Shown here one piece after another: positions 1 through 8,885 of a DNA stretch of 64,000 bases (position 1 is the stretch's first letter; every line of letters starts with the position of its first letter). Source of the DNA: Roseibium aggregatum. Lineage in GTDB: Bacteria; Pseudomonadota; Alphaproteobacteria; Rhizobiales; Stappiaceae. Under the pieces are notes generated by a model. It was not told the origin of the DNA. It did not search any database and worked only from the letters and a program-made list of their open reading frames with translations. The translations under genes were made by a program, and so were the position numbers. The DNA is taken from NCBI RefSeq assembly GCF_017309185.1, contig NZ_JAEKJZ010000002.1:124001-188000 (forward strand). Direction: 5' to 3'.

Positions 1-356
1 AGAGGCTCGGTCCCAAGCAGGATATTGTCGAGCGCGCTCAGGTTCTCGGCCAGCGTGAAATGCTGGTGGACCATGCCGATGCCCGCTTCAAGCGCCGCAC
101 TCGGCGAACCGGGCTCGAGCGCATCGAGCTCCCCGGACGGGTCGGCGACCAGAACCCTGCCTTCATCGGCAACGTAATGGCCGAAGAGAATATTCATCAG
201 CGTGGTTTTGCCCGCGCCGTTTTCCCCGAGCAGGGCCAGGATTTCTCCCTTGCCCAGGTCGAGCGAGACGTCGCCATTGGCCGTCAGCCCGCCGAAACGT
301 TTGGTGATGCCCTCCAGCTTGAGAACAAGCGGGGCCTCTTGTGACCGGACCGTCAT
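1..356 (-). CDS. ABC transporter ATP-binding protein, 5' part (simple sugar/nucleoside type)
   Basis: The first 118 codons are present and the rest lies beyond base 1. The Walker A motif GENGAGKTT is near residue 43, and the Q-loop region GMVHQHFTL is near residue 93. The signature and Walker B motifs are outside the window. The wording MVHQHF is typical of the duplicated ATPases that serve BMP-family nucleoside or sugar importers. The next gene upstream encodes a BMP-family binding protein and is transcribed the same way with a gap of about 100 bases. I infer that this ATPase energises uptake of the ligand bound by that protein, with permeases further left. Confidence 0.9.
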   Translation of the reverse strand, partial: MTVRSQEAPLVLKLEGITKRFGGLTANGDVSLDLGKGEILALLGENGAGKTTLMNILFGHYVADEGRVLVADPSGELDALEPGSPSAALEAGIGMVHQHFTLAENLSALDNILLGTEP

Positions 357-454
357 TCCACCCTCTAACAACCGGTTGCGCGAAACGGCCGCGCGACACA
401 TTCAGGCGCCGCGCGGAGAGCCGGTGGCGCTTGCGCGCCTCCGGCCTTGTCCGA

Positions 455-1462
455 TCACATGGTGGATTTCGGCTCGGTGTCGTTGACGTTGACGCGGAAG
501 AGACCGTCCATGATCTCCTGTTCCTTGTCCTTGGCTGCCTTCACCGCATCCGCCGGAGCAAGGCTCTCGTCGACGACAAAGCTGCCGCCGCCGGGGCCCA
601 TGAAGCTGAAGGGGCCGTAGTCGGCCGGCTCGAAGCTGCCGCCCTTGACGGCTCCGACCGCCTTGTCGATGGTCGGCTCCATGTGCCAGAGCGCGGAGGA
701 CAGGATGGTGCCCGGGTAGTCGCCGGCCGTATCGATGACGTTGCCGATGGCCAGAATGCCCTTTTCCTTGGCCGCGTCGGAGACGCCGAAGCGCTCGGCG
801 TAGAGGATGTCCGCGCCCTTGTCGATCATCGCGAAGGCGGATTCCTTGGCCTTGGGCGGATCGTACCAAGAGTTGATGAAGGTCACGAGGAACTTGACGT
901 CCGGATTGACGGATGTCGCGCCTTCCATGAAGGCGTTCATCAGCCGGTTCACTTCGGGAATGGCGTAGCCGCCGACCATGCCGATGACGTTGGACTTCGT
1001 GGTCGCGCCCGCGATCATGCCCGAGAGATAGCTCGGCTCGTGGACCCAGTTATCGAAGACGGAAAAATTCGGCTGGGCCGGACCGAAGGACGAGCCCATC
1101 AGGAAGGCCGTGTCCGGATATTCGGCTGCCACCTTGCGCGCGGCGCGCTCCACGGCGAAGGCTTCGCCGACGATCAGGTCCATGCCCTGCTCGGCGTATT
1201 CGCGCATGACACGTTCATAGTCGGTGTTGGCGACGTTTTCGGAGAAAGTATAGGTGATCTCGCCCCGGTCCTGCGCGGCATTGAGCGCCTTGTCGATTCG
1301 GCTCACCCACTGCTGCTCGACCGGAACGGTGTAGATCGCCGCGACCTTGATCGGATCCGCCGCGACGGCGGCAACCGGGGAAAACCCGGCGGCGGCGGTC
1401 AGAGCGAGCCCTGCCGCGAGAACGGCCCTGCGGGCCCTTGAGAACGGTTTTTGAAACGCCAT
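455..1462 (-). CDS. BMP family ABC transporter substrate-binding protein
   Basis: This 335-residue exported protein begins with a basic n-region, a hydrophobic stretch and an AVAA-D cleavage-like site near residue 35. The mature part starts IKVAAIYTVPVEQQWV, as in Bmp/PnrA-type periplasmic proteins, which bind purine nucleosides or related ligands. Further family wording includes DLIVGEAFA, YLSGMIAG and MVGGYAIPEVNRLMNAF. The ATG at 1462 follows an AGGGGTG ribosome site. The ATPase gene to the left is in the same orientation, so this is the binding subunit of that importer. The exact ligand cannot be read from sequence. Confidence 0.92.
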   Translation of the reverse strand: MAFQKPFSRARRAVLAAGLALTAAAGFSPVAAVAADPIKVAAIYTVPVEQQWVSRIDKALNAAQDRGEITYTFSENVANTDYERVMREYAEQGMDLIVGEAFAVERAARKVAAEYPDTAFLMGSSFGPAQPNFSVFDNWVHEPSYLSGMIAGATTKSNVIGMVGGYAIPEVNRLMNAFMEGATSVNPDVKFLVTFINSWYDPPKAKESAFAMIDKGADILYAERFGVSDAAKEKGILAIGNVIDTAGDYPGTILSSALWHMEPTIDKAVGAVKGGSFEPADYGPFSFMGPGGGSFVVDESLAPADAVKAAKDKEQEIMDGLFRVNVNDTEPKSTM

Positions 1463-1674
1463 TTTTCACCCCTGGATTTTTAATTGATTAAAAGAGATGA
1501 CCACAAAACTTGCATGCCCACAAGTTGTGCTGACGTTGTGCCGGACATTTTTTGAACAATTGGGAAAATTTTTCAAACGGAGCCGCAAAGCATGCGTGAA
1601 CACGTTCAAACGCACAATTTGAGGATGCACGTTCCTTCCTCAAGCCTTGGCTGAGCAGCTCCATCGGGCGGCGG

Positions 1675-2499
1675 TTATTCCGCCTTTTCGGAATAACCTT
1701 CCAGCATGTCGAGCCACTCGCCGCTTTCAAACCAGTAGACCTGAAGATCCTCAAGGAAACCGTTGGCCTCGTTCTCCACGATCCAGGCATTGAGGAAATT
1801 CAGCATGTGCGGGCTGTCCGGCCGGGTGACCATGCCCTGCCGGGTGGAAACAAGCGGTGTCTCTTCGGCGGCATAGCGGCCAGGATCCCGCGCGACGATG
1901 AAGGCGGGGTAAGGTGTCGGAACAATCGCACCGCTGACGGACCCGTCAAGGAAGGCGTCGCGCATGGCGGCCGGGTCTTCGTAAGGGACGAGTTCCGAGG
2001 ATTTGAAATCGTTTGTCGCGGTCGCCTCGGCGATTGAACCTTTGAGCACTCCGATGCGAATACCCTCGTGATCATAGCCGCTTCCCGCCGCACCTTCCGG
2101 CAGGCCGGTCTTGTCGACCACCAGTGTGAAGTCCGTTCCGCCATACGGAGACGAGAAATAGACCTCCCGCGCACGATCCGCCGAAATCGATACACCGGAA
2201 ATAATCACATCGACGTCGCCCGCCTTCAGGCTGGCGAAAAGCTCGTCGTAGGGCATTTCGACAAAGGTCAGGTCCACGCCGAGGGAACCCGCGACGGCCG
2301 AGGCCACGTCGATTTCGTACCCCATGCGTCCGCCGGTCTTGTCGTTGGCCAGCCAGGGAACGAGATTTTCGCTGGCGATGCCGACCTGAAGCGTGCCGCG
2401 GGATACTGCGTCCTCCAGGGCTTCGGCCGCAACCCCCGGCGCAACGGACAGGCTGGGGAGAAGCAGCGCCAGAGCAGTCAACACACGTGTTTTGGTCAT
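1675..2499 (-). CDS. Amino-acid-type ABC transporter substrate-binding protein
   Basis: The gene encodes 274 residues with a signal peptide (LLPSLSVAPGVAA) followed by a family 3 solute-binding fold: GTLQVGIASENLVPWL, a Lys/Gly-rich domain-I segment ending MGYEIDVASAVA, and DVDVIISGVSISADRAREVYFS. These are hallmarks of polar amino-acid binding proteins. The open frame runs about 155 codons further upstream, but that part overlaps the SH3 gene, is compositionally a shadow, and lacks a ribosome site. The ATG at 2499 has GAGGTGA at good spacing. No permease or ATPase gene is adjacent, so it is either an orphan or serves a remote transporter. Confidence 0.88.
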   Translation of the reverse strand: MTKTRVLTALALLLPSLSVAPGVAAEALEDAVSRGTLQVGIASENLVPWLANDKTGGRMGYEIDVASAVAGSLGVDLTFVEMPYDELFASLKAGDVDVIISGVSISADRAREVYFSSPYGGTDFTLVVDKTGLPEGAAGSGYDHEGIRIGVLKGSIAEATATNDFKSSELVPYEDPAAMRDAFLDGSVSGAIVPTPYPAFIVARDPGRYAAEETPLVSTRQGMVTRPDSPHMLNFLNAWIVENEANGFLEDLQVYWFESGEWLDMLEGYSEKAE

Positions 2500-2527
2500 A
2501 TCTGTCACCTCGTCAGGGACGGGAAAA

Positions 2528-3181
2528 TTAGCGGCGGCGTTGACCGCGCGGAGGCCTCGGCGCCGGACGCGTCCCCGGCCTGGGCTGGAAACTCGGCGGG
2601 CGCGTGCTGGGCCGGGACGGCTGCGGGGGACGGACAATCGGACGCCCCGGTTTCGGCGGCTGAACCGTCGGCGGCCGGTTGGCAGGCGGACGGTTCGCGG
2701 GAGGACGCACGATCGGATGGGTCGGTTTCGGCGGGCGCGCGATCGGCGGGGTCGGCTTCGGTGGACGGGTGCCGGGAGGCCGGTTGCCCGGGGGCCGGTT
2801 CGCGGGCGGTCTTGGCCGGTAGATCGGATAGTTCCGCCGAATGATCGGCAAACCGATATAGACGCCCATCGAGACAACGGGACGGCCATAATAGGTGCCG
2901 GACCCGGCATAGGCGAGATATCGTCCGGAAGCCCAGCCGCGCACACCGGCATACAGAATGTCACACCAGCCGTAGCCGTCCGTGCACTGGTAGACCGATA
3001 CCAGCCCGCCCCGCGGAATGCTTCCCAGAACCTGGTAACTGGTTCCCGGACCGGCCCGGAAATTCAAGGTGGTGGTCGCGGTCGCCTGCCAGGAGGTCTG
3101 GGCGCCGGACGGGCCCGGCACCAGCCAGAGCACGGCAGCGAAAACGATCAGGAGCGGTAACCTTGGGGACGGGAATGCCAT
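2528..3181 (-). CDS. Exported SH3-domain protein with proline/arginine-rich tail
   Basis: This 217-residue protein has a signal peptide ending near PSGAQ. A bacterial SH3 domain covers roughly residues 33-92 (LNFRAGPGTSYQVLGSIPRGG, then GWCDILYAGVRGWASGRYL). The C-terminal half, from about residue 120, is a low-complexity tract of PPxNRPPG, RPPKP and similar repeats. Bacterial SH3 domains commonly bind peptidoglycan or act as targeting modules. The polyproline, arginine-rich tail suggests a periplasmic spacer or an electrostatic wall contact. That is an inference. The gene lies 28 bases upstream of the binding-protein gene, on the same strand. Confidence 0.85.
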   Translation of the reverse strand: MAFPSPRLPLLIVFAAVLWLVPGPSGAQTSWQATATTTLNFRAGPGTSYQVLGSIPRGGLVSVYQCTDGYGWCDILYAGVRGWASGRYLAYAGSGTYYGRPVVSMGVYIGLPIIRRNYPIYRPRPPANRPPGNRPPGTRPPKPTPPIARPPKPTHPIVRPPANRPPANRPPTVQPPKPGRPIVRPPQPSRPSTRPPSFQPRPGTRPAPRPPRGQRRR

Positions 3182-3323
3182 GGAAGAAACCCCTGAAATT
3201 TTCGGCAGCGATATCGAATTGAAATGCAGGGGGCTTGAACCCCGGCACTTCGGAATTAAAGCCGGTTATCCGCAGTCCCGACAAGTGTTTTCGGCCGGGT
3301 AAGTATTGATCATTACCAATGGC

Positions 3324-3350
3324 GGCGCGCGCGAACCGGCCGCGCGCGCC
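3324..3350. other. GC-only hairpin downstream of the RidA-like gene
   Basis: A perfect 10-bp inverted repeat of alternating G and C (3324-3333 against 3341-3350) with a 7-base loop sits 60 bases past the RidA stop. It could end leftward transcripts, but there is no T tract on either side. Confidence 0.4.
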
Positions 3351-3409
3351 CGGGCATGCGCCCTCAATTGCGGCCCCTTCTCAAGACGAGCCCCGCTGTC
3401 AGACGTATG

Positions 3410-3760
3410 TCAGGCCACTGCCGCGACGACGATGATCTCGACCTTGTAGTCGGGCGTCGCCAGGCGGGATTCGCCGCAGGCGCGGGCCGGCGGATTGGCC
3501 GGATCGACCCAGGCGTCCCAGACCGCGTTCATCTCGGCGAAGTCGTCCATGCTTTCCAGCCAGATCGTCGCCTGCAGAATACGGGATTTGTCGCTGTCGG
3601 AGCGTTCCAGAAGAGATTCGATCTGCTCCAGGATGGTTTTTGTTTGGGCGGTGACGCTCTCGCCCGGCTTGCCGACCTGACCGGCAAGCCAGACAGTTCC
3701 GCCGTGAACGACGGCCTGGCTCATGCGCGGACCGCTGTCGAGACGTTTGATATCGGACAT
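3410..3760 (-). CDS. RidA/YjgF family protein
   Basis: The protein has 116 residues, the usual RidA size. It shows AVVHGGTVWLAGQVG in the first third, QTKTILEQIESLLERSDSDKSRILQATIWL in the middle, and a C-terminal ACGESRLATPDYKVEIIVVAAV. RidA proteins hydrolyse reactive enamine/imine intermediates from PLP and amine-oxidising enzymes. In the family the arginine before the final beta strand, here in ESRLA, contacts the substrate carboxylate. It is the last gene of the leftward operon after the FAD oxidase, which would release imines, so the context supports the function. Start chosen at 3760; the longer frame to 3871 has no support. Confidence 0.9.
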   Translation of the reverse strand: MSDIKRLDSGPRMSQAVVHGGTVWLAGQVGKPGESVTAQTKTILEQIESLLERSDSDKSRILQATIWLESMDDFAEMNAVWDAWVDPANPPARACGESRLATPDYKVEIIVVAAVA

Positions 3761-3798
3761 GCTTGCACTTCCTTGCTTTGTTGGAAAAAATTTTCCGC

Positions 3799-4902
3799 TC
3801 ACGCCATGACGCGGGACGGATTGAGAGCCTGGACGACCTCGTCCGCCAGATCCGGTGCGCGCGAGAGGCACAGGTCGGCGGCAAGCTGCGACAGGGCCGG
3901 CGCCGTCTGCACGCCGTAACCTCCCTGCCCCGCCAGCCAGAAGAACCCCTCGGTGTCCGGCGCGAAGCCCACCACGGGCGTCCGGTCGGCGACGAAACTG
4001 CGCAGGCCCGCCCAGGAGCGCTCCACCCGCGTCACCTCCATCGTCACCGCCTGCTCGAAGCGGTGAAGGCCTTCGGCGAGCACCATGTCGTCGGGCCAGG
4101 CGTCATGCGGTTCGACCGGGTCCTCGTCCGCCGGAGAGACCATCAGCTTGCCCGCGTCGGGCTTGGCGTACCAGGTCTCCGACGCGCTGGCGACGAGCGG
4201 CCAGCCGGTGACATCCACGCCTTTCGGCGGCGGCACGATGGCCGCGGACCGGCGCATGGGCACGAGCCCGACCTTGAGCACCTTCGCCAGACCCGCGACC
4301 ACATCCGCCCAGGCGCCGGCCGCATTGATCAGAACGGGTGCCTCGAAGGTTCCCTTCGGCGTCTCGACCCGCCAGACGCCATCGGTGCGGGCGATACTCT
4401 GCGCCGGCGCATCCGTAACGAACCGCGCGCCGTGCCGCCTGGCCAGCCGCGCGAAGCCCTGCAGGAGCCGGTCGACATCAATGTCGCGCGCATCGCGTTC
4501 GATGGCCGCCGCCGCAAGGCCGTCCCGGCGCAACAGCGGAAACAGCGCAACCGCTTCGTCCGGCGTCAGACGCTCCATGCCGTAGGAGCCTTTCAGATAG
4601 GTCTCCAGGGCATCGACTTCGTCGTCCCGCGCGATCAGCATCTCACCGCGCGGCGACAGCAGGCTCTCCTCCGAGATCCCCTCCGGTTCGACCAGCACCG
4701 CCTCGGAGGCGGCGGTAATGGCCCTGAGGGCCTTGTTACCGTAATTGCGGATATAGATCGCGGCGGAGCGGCCTGTGGAATGACGGCCGAGCGCGTCCTC
4801 CATTTCCAGCACGATGACTGCGGCCTCGGGCGCGAGACGCGCGGCGGCCCCCGCACCGGCGATGCCGCCACCGATAACCAGGAAATCGGCTGTTTCTGTC
4901 AT
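3799..4902 (-). CDS. FAD-dependent amino acid/amine oxidoreductase (DAO family)
   Basis: The 367-residue protein starts with a dinucleotide-binding motif, DFLVIGGGIAGAGAAARLA, followed by VLEMEDALGRHSTGRSAA. The HSTGRSAA segment is the typical FAD contact of D-amino-acid-dehydrogenase-like and glycine/sarcosine-oxidase-like enzymes. A second FAD segment near the C-terminus reads GFFWLAGQGGYGVQTAPA. The fold predicts oxidation of an amino acid or secondary amine to an imine. The start overlaps the stop of the upstream GNAT gene by 4 bases (ATGA), so the two are translationally coupled. The substrate is unknown. Confidence 0.9.
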   Translation of the reverse strand: MTETADFLVIGGGIAGAGAAARLAPEAAVIVLEMEDALGRHSTGRSAAIYIRNYGNKALRAITAASEAVLVEPEGISEESLLSPRGEMLIARDDEVDALETYLKGSYGMERLTPDEAVALFPLLRRDGLAAAAIERDARDIDVDRLLQGFARLARRHGARFVTDAPAQSIARTDGVWRVETPKGTFEAPVLINAAGAWADVVAGLAKVLKVGLVPMRRSAAIVPPPKGVDVTGWPLVASASETWYAKPDAGKLMVSPADEDPVEPHDAWPDDMVLAEGLHRFEQAVTMEVTRVERSWAGLRSFVADRTPVVGFAPDTEGFFWLAGQGGYGVQTAPALSQLAADLCLSRAPDLADEVVQALNPSRVMA

Positions 4903-5381
4903 GACGATTTCCTCAATGCGCTCAACCCGGGCTCCATCAGATCCATGACGGCTTCGCCTTCCCTGGCCTCGAAGCCCAACCGGTCGTAGAACCGGCGCGC
5001 ATCCGGATTGTCGTCATAGACGGCGAGTTTCAGGAATGTGACGTTCCAGCTTTCCGGCGCATGGTCAAGAGCTGCTGCCAGAAGCCTTTGCCCGAGCCCT
5101 GCCCCACGCGCCTCCGCCGAGACCCAGAGGTCGGACACATAAAGCCCGGCGCCACCACGCGTGGTGGAAAACACCGGCGAGGCCAGAAGCGCTCCGGCGG
5201 TCTCCTGCCCCCGAAGCGCAATCAGCGCGAAGAAGGCCGGCGGCTCGGAAAAACCGTGAGCCAGCAGGTCGTCGACGCTGGCTTCGTGACTGTCGCCGAG
5301 ATCCTCAGAAAGCCGGGTCAGGGCCTCGTGAAGCCTTTCGGCGTCCTCGGGTTCCACCTTTTTGATGACGATCCCGTCCAT
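4899..5381 (-). CDS. GNAT family N-acetyltransferase
   Basis: This 160-residue protein matches the GNAT fold. Beta-4 wording LYVSDLWVSAEARGAGLGQRLLAAAL contains the acetyl-CoA pyrophosphate loop R-G-A-G-L-G. The C-terminal segment has NPDARRFYDRLGFEAREGE, the usual GNAT motif B. It lies between the BKACE gene (3-base gap) and the FAD oxidase (4-base overlap), so it probably acylates or deacylates an intermediate of the same amine or amino-acid pathway. The acyl acceptor cannot be deduced. Confidence 0.9.
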   Translation of the reverse strand: MDGIVIKKVEPEDAERLHEALTRLSEDLGDSHEASVDDLLAHGFSEPPAFFALIALRGQETAGALLASPVFSTTRGGAGLYVSDLWVSAEARGAGLGQRLLAAALDHAPESWNVTFLKLAVYDDNPDARRFYDRLGFEAREGEAVMDLMEPGLSALRKSS

Positions 5382-5383
5382 CG

Positions 5384-6313
5384 TCAGAACCCTACCTTCG
5401 CCGCGCCCTTCAGGCCGAGCATCTCCCTGGCGTCCTCAGGCGACGCCACCGTCCGCCCGAGCTCCTCGGCGATCTTGCAGATTTTTTGAACCTGGTCGGC
5501 GTTGGAGCGGGCCAGTTCGCCGCGCGCGATATAGAGATTGTCCTCAAGCCCGACGCGCACGTGACCGCCCATGCTTGCCGCGATTGACGCGAAGGGGATC
5601 TGCTGACGCCCGGCGGCCAGAACGGAAAAGAGGTAATCGCCGCCGAACAGCTTGTCGGCCATGCGCTTCATGTGCTGCAGGTTTTCCGGGTCGGCGCCGA
5701 TGCCGCCCAGGACGCCGAAGACAAACTGGATGAAATAAGGCGGCTTGACGAGACCCCGGTCGGCGAAGTGGCGCAGCATGTAGAGATGGCCGACGTCATA
5801 GCACTCGAACTCGAAGCGCGCGCCCCGCTCCGCGCCCATGCGGATCAGCACCTGTTCGATATCCTTCGGCGTGTTCTTGAAGACGAGATCGTCGGAGGTC
5901 TTCAGGAACGGCTGTTCCCAGTCGTGCTTCCAGGTGTCGTAACGGTCCGCCAGCGGATAGAGCGCGAAGTTCATCGTGCCCATGTTGAGCGAGCACATCT
6001 CCGGCTGCGCCTTGAGCGGCCCTTCCAGACGGTCTTCCAGGGTCATCACCGCGCTGCCGCCGGTCGTCAGATTCACCACCGCGTCGCAGCCTGCCTTGAT
6101 CTCCGGCAGGAAAGCCATGAAATCCGCAGCCTTTGCCGACGGCTGGCCGGTCTCCGGATTGCGGGCATGAAGATGCAGGATCGCGGCGCCGGCCTCCGCC
6201 GCCCCGATCGCCTGCCTGGCAATCTCTTGCGCCGTCACCGGCAGATAGGGCGACATGGTGGGCGTGTGGATGGAGCCCGTCACGGCGCAGGAAATGATGA
6301 TCTTGTCTGTCAC
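5384..6313 (-). CDS. BKACE (3-keto-5-aminohexanoate cleavage family) enzyme
   Basis: The 309-residue protein starts KIIISCAVTGSIHTPTMSPYLP and carries the zinc-binding ILHLHARNPETGQPS segment, in which the two His of H-x-H bind Zn in the family. TTGGSAVMTLEDRL and the late RVGLEDNLYIARGELARSNADQV are also diagnostic. BKACE enzymes condense a beta-keto acid with acetyl-CoA and release acetoacetate plus a CoA ester; the founding member acts in lysine fermentation. Here the gene heads a tight operon with GNAT, FAD oxidase and RidA. An aminotransferase lies upstream. I infer catabolism of an amino acid or carnitine-like compound through a beta-keto acid. Confidence 0.93.
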   Translation of the reverse strand: MTDKIIISCAVTGSIHTPTMSPYLPVTAQEIARQAIGAAEAGAAILHLHARNPETGQPSAKAADFMAFLPEIKAGCDAVVNLTTGGSAVMTLEDRLEGPLKAQPEMCSLNMGTMNFALYPLADRYDTWKHDWEQPFLKTSDDLVFKNTPKDIEQVLIRMGAERGARFEFECYDVGHLYMLRHFADRGLVKPPYFIQFVFGVLGGIGADPENLQHMKRMADKLFGGDYLFSVLAAGRQQIPFASIAASMGGHVRVGLEDNLYIARGELARSNADQVQKICKIAEELGRTVASPEDAREMLGLKGAAKVGF

Positions 6314-6530
6314 GGTCGAGTTCCCCCCGCTTCTGTCCGGTTCAGGGTTCGAGACCCCTCGAAAGCCATTGGAATTGCGTCTTCTTTCCCATTTTCAAGG
6401 CAGCCTGGCAAGGTACACCGTCGCCGCACGCACCCCTCTCCTCCTGAGCAGGTAGGAGTAATCACAACTGGCGCCGCCACGCGCCTCTTCCCTTATGGAT
6501 GTAACGGAAAGACTGACAAAATCCTCTGAC

Positions 6531-6730
6531 CGTCATTCCGGACAGCGTGCCGAGAAGCGGCATCGCATGAGCCGGAATCCAGACATCAGCGCGAGCGACA
6601 GCGAGCACATATTCTCGTAACTTCCTTTTCTCATTTGAGCATTGAGCGCCTTTGGCGCAGATTATGTCTGGATTCCGGATCTGCGTTCGGCTACCGCCTC
6701 ACTTGTCCGGAATGACGCTTCGAGGGGTTG
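6531..6730. repeat. Palindromic intergenic repeat, copy 1
   Basis: This element of about 190 bp fills the gap between BKACE and the aminotransferase. Its ends are an inverted pair: GTCATTCCGGACA at the left and TGTCCGGAATGAC at the right. A second nested pair is CCGGAATCCAGACAT against ATGTCTGGATTCCGG. It would fold into a long stem and has no coding capacity. A second copy is at 8886-9086. Size and structure fit a small non-autonomous palindromic repeat dispersed in the genome. The remaining part of the 6314-6734 gap shows nothing else recognisable. Confidence 0.85.
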
Positions 6731-6734
6731 TCTA

Positions 6735-8090
6735 TCACCCGACCCGCGCGCCCTGCCGCGAAATCCTGTCCAGAAGCTGGCGCAGCGAAAGGTCCAGGCC
6801 TTCGACGATTTCCGCGATATGGTCGGGCGTCGAGATCATCGGTGGGGCGACGATGAAGTGGTCGCCGCTGTAACCGCCTCGCGTCCGTCTGGAATAGATG
6901 ATCAGGCCGTTCTCGTAAGCAATGTCGACCAGTTGGTTGTAGACATTGAGCTCCGCCGGCAGCGGCCGTTGCGTCGCCTTGTCCTCCACCAGCTCAAAAG
7001 CCAGCAGCAGCCCCTTGCCGCGCACGTCGCCGATGATCGCGTATCGCTCCATCAGCTTTTCGAGTTCATCCTGCAACAGCGTGCCGATCTCCGCGGCATT
7101 GCGGCAAAGGTCCTCCCGCTCGATCTCCTCCAAGACCGCGAGCCCCGCGGCGCAGGCGAGCGGATTGCCGGCATAGGTGAAGCCATGCAAAAAGCCGCCC
7201 GCGTCGAGCACGTTGGTCACGATGTCCGTGCGCGCGACCATCGCCCCGAGCGGCGCGTAACCGGCGGCAAAGCCCTTGGAGATGACCAGGATATCCGGAT
7301 CGACGTCCCAGTGCTCGCCGGCGAAGAATTTGCCCGTTCGCCCGCCGCCGGACATGACCTCGTCGTGGATCAGGAGCACACCGTAGCGGGTGCAGATCTC
7401 CCGGATCCGCTGCATGTAGCCTGCAGGCGGCACCAGCGCGCCGGTGGAAGCCCCGCCGACTGGTTCGACGATGAAGGCGAGAATGGTTTCCGGCCCCTCG
7501 GCCAGGATCTTCTCCTCCAGCATGTCGGCATAGTGGTGGCCCGTCGCATCGTCGTTGGGATCGAGCCCGTCGAGATAGGCCCGGGGCGCCGGGATCTTCG
7601 GCATGGGCCGCATCATCGGGTCGAAGGGAGCGGTCAGCGGCGCATAGCCGGTGAGCGCAAGCGCGCCCAGTGTACAGCCGTGATAGCTCGGCTCGCGGGA
7701 AATCACCTTGGTGCGCTGCGCCTCGCCGATGGCGACCGCGTTCTGGCGCGCCAGCTTGATGGCGCTTTCCACCGCTTCCGAACCACCGGAAACGAAAAAC
7801 ACCTTGTCGAGGCCTTCCGGTGCCAGGCCCGCCGTCCTAGCGGCCAGGTTTTCCGCCGGCTCTGTTTCGAAATGCAGACGGTAGCCGAAGGTCGACTTGT
7901 CCATCTGCACCTTCATGGCCTCCAGAACGCGCGCGTTGGAATGGCCGATATTGCAGACCATGGCGCCGGACGATCCGTCCAGATAGCGCTTGCCGTCCTT
8001 GTCCCACATGTAGACGCCCTCGGCCCGGTCCAGCACCGGCCGCCTCTGGCGGGATTGATAGAAGAGATGGGAGGTTTGGGACTGGCTCAT
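6735..8090 (-). CDS. Class III (omega/aspartate aminotransferase family) PLP aminotransferase
   Basis: The protein has 451 residues, normal for the family. It shows YMWDKDGKRYLDGSSGAMVCNIGH near the N-terminus, VSGGSEAVESAIKLAR for the phosphate-binding region, LLIHDEVMSGGGRTGKFFA carrying the PLP-ring Asp, and ILVISKGFAAGYAPLGAM with the Schiff-base Lys. Class III enzymes move amino groups from omega-amino or D/L-amino acids to pyruvate or 2-oxoglutarate. It is in the same orientation as the BKACE operon but separated from it by a 190-bp repeat, so it may have its own promoter. No strong ribosome site precedes the ATG at 8090. Confidence 0.92.
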   Translation of the reverse strand: MSQSQTSHLFYQSRQRRPVLDRAEGVYMWDKDGKRYLDGSSGAMVCNIGHSNARVLEAMKVQMDKSTFGYRLHFETEPAENLAARTAGLAPEGLDKVFFVSGGSEAVESAIKLARQNAVAIGEAQRTKVISREPSYHGCTLGALALTGYAPLTAPFDPMMRPMPKIPAPRAYLDGLDPNDDATGHHYADMLEEKILAEGPETILAFIVEPVGGASTGALVPPAGYMQRIREICTRYGVLLIHDEVMSGGGRTGKFFAGEHWDVDPDILVISKGFAAGYAPLGAMVARTDIVTNVLDAGGFLHGFTYAGNPLACAAGLAVLEEIEREDLCRNAAEIGTLLQDELEKLMERYAIIGDVRGKGLLLAFELVEDKATQRPLPAELNVYNQLVDIAYENGLIIYSRRTRGGYSGDHFIVAPPMISTPDHIAEIVEGLDLSLRQLLDRISRQGARVG

Positions 8091-8299
8091 GGGGGGCGAC
8101 CGGCTACGATGGAAGGAACCCCACTGATGGCATTGTTCCGCTTCACCGGCAAGGCATGCCGTGCCCTGCCGCGCTGCCGCACCGAAACTTGATGCCGCAG
8201 GCCCTCACTTCTTTGGAGCATGTCGCGCTTAATGGGAAATTTCCTGCATTGCGACGTGCGCTGGCGGGGTGTTGAAAAGTCCGGGTCTCCTTCGTCCCT

Positions 8300-8716
8300 C
8301 TACCCGTCCCGTCCGGGCTCGTCCGGGTCGTCGGAAAAAAGCGCGATCTTGTTTCCTCCGGGATCGCGCAGGTAGGCGACGTAAAAGCGGGGGCCGTAGG
8401 CCTCCCGGAAGCCCGGCCCGCCCTCGTCTGAGCCGCCCGCGGCAAGACCTGCGGCATGAAGCTCGCGCACCTGCTTCTGGCTGCGTGCCCGGAAGGCGAT
8501 CATGGTGCCGTTCCCGGCCGAGGCCGGACGTCCGTCGAAGGGCGGCTTGATATAGACATCCGGTTGCGCGGCAAACCGGTCCGGCGGTTCGGGCAGCGTG
8601 TAGCTCAGCCCCTCGGAACTCTCCTCGAAATCATAGCCTAGGCCCGGCAGGAACGCGCAGTAGAACCGCTTCGCGGCCGCGACGTCATCGGCCCCGAGAG
8701 TGACATAGGCGATCAT
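8300..8716 (-). CDS. VOC family (glyoxalase/bleomycin-resistance fold) protein
   Basis: The 138-residue protein starts MIAYVTLGADDVAAAKRFYCAFLPGLGY, a typical first VOC module. It ends GPRFYVAYLRDPGGNKIALFS, the usual last metal-ligand region (E replaced by a non-acidic residue here, so metal binding is uncertain). The ATG at 8716 follows AAGGAG at good spacing. A longer frame to 8824 exists, and its upstream 36 codons are partly conserved in the broken copy at 11564-11709. Substrate unknown. Confidence 0.85.
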   Translation of the reverse strand: MIAYVTLGADDVAAAKRFYCAFLPGLGYDFEESSEGLSYTLPEPPDRFAAQPDVYIKPPFDGRPASAGNGTMIAFRARSQKQVRELHAAGLAAGGSDEGGPGFREAYGPRFYVAYLRDPGGNKIALFSDDPDEPGRDG

Positions 8717-8885
8717 GCGGCTGGCTCCTTTTCGGGAGGTTGCTGAGTGAAAGGAGTTTACGGCATCGTCGCGGGGAGCGAACCCACAAAATTCCTGAGC
8801 CCGAAGCTGCGCGGGATCGCTCATTCCGGCGCGTTGCCGCCCCTCGAAAGACCGGCTGTTCCCAGCCGACCGCCCCCCCCCAGGC

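Noticed and set aside
2500..2964. N-terminal extension of the amino-acid binding protein
   Set aside because: It overlaps the SH3 gene in another frame, is Arg/Pro-rich shadow sequence, and a signal peptide with a good ribosome site starts at 2499.
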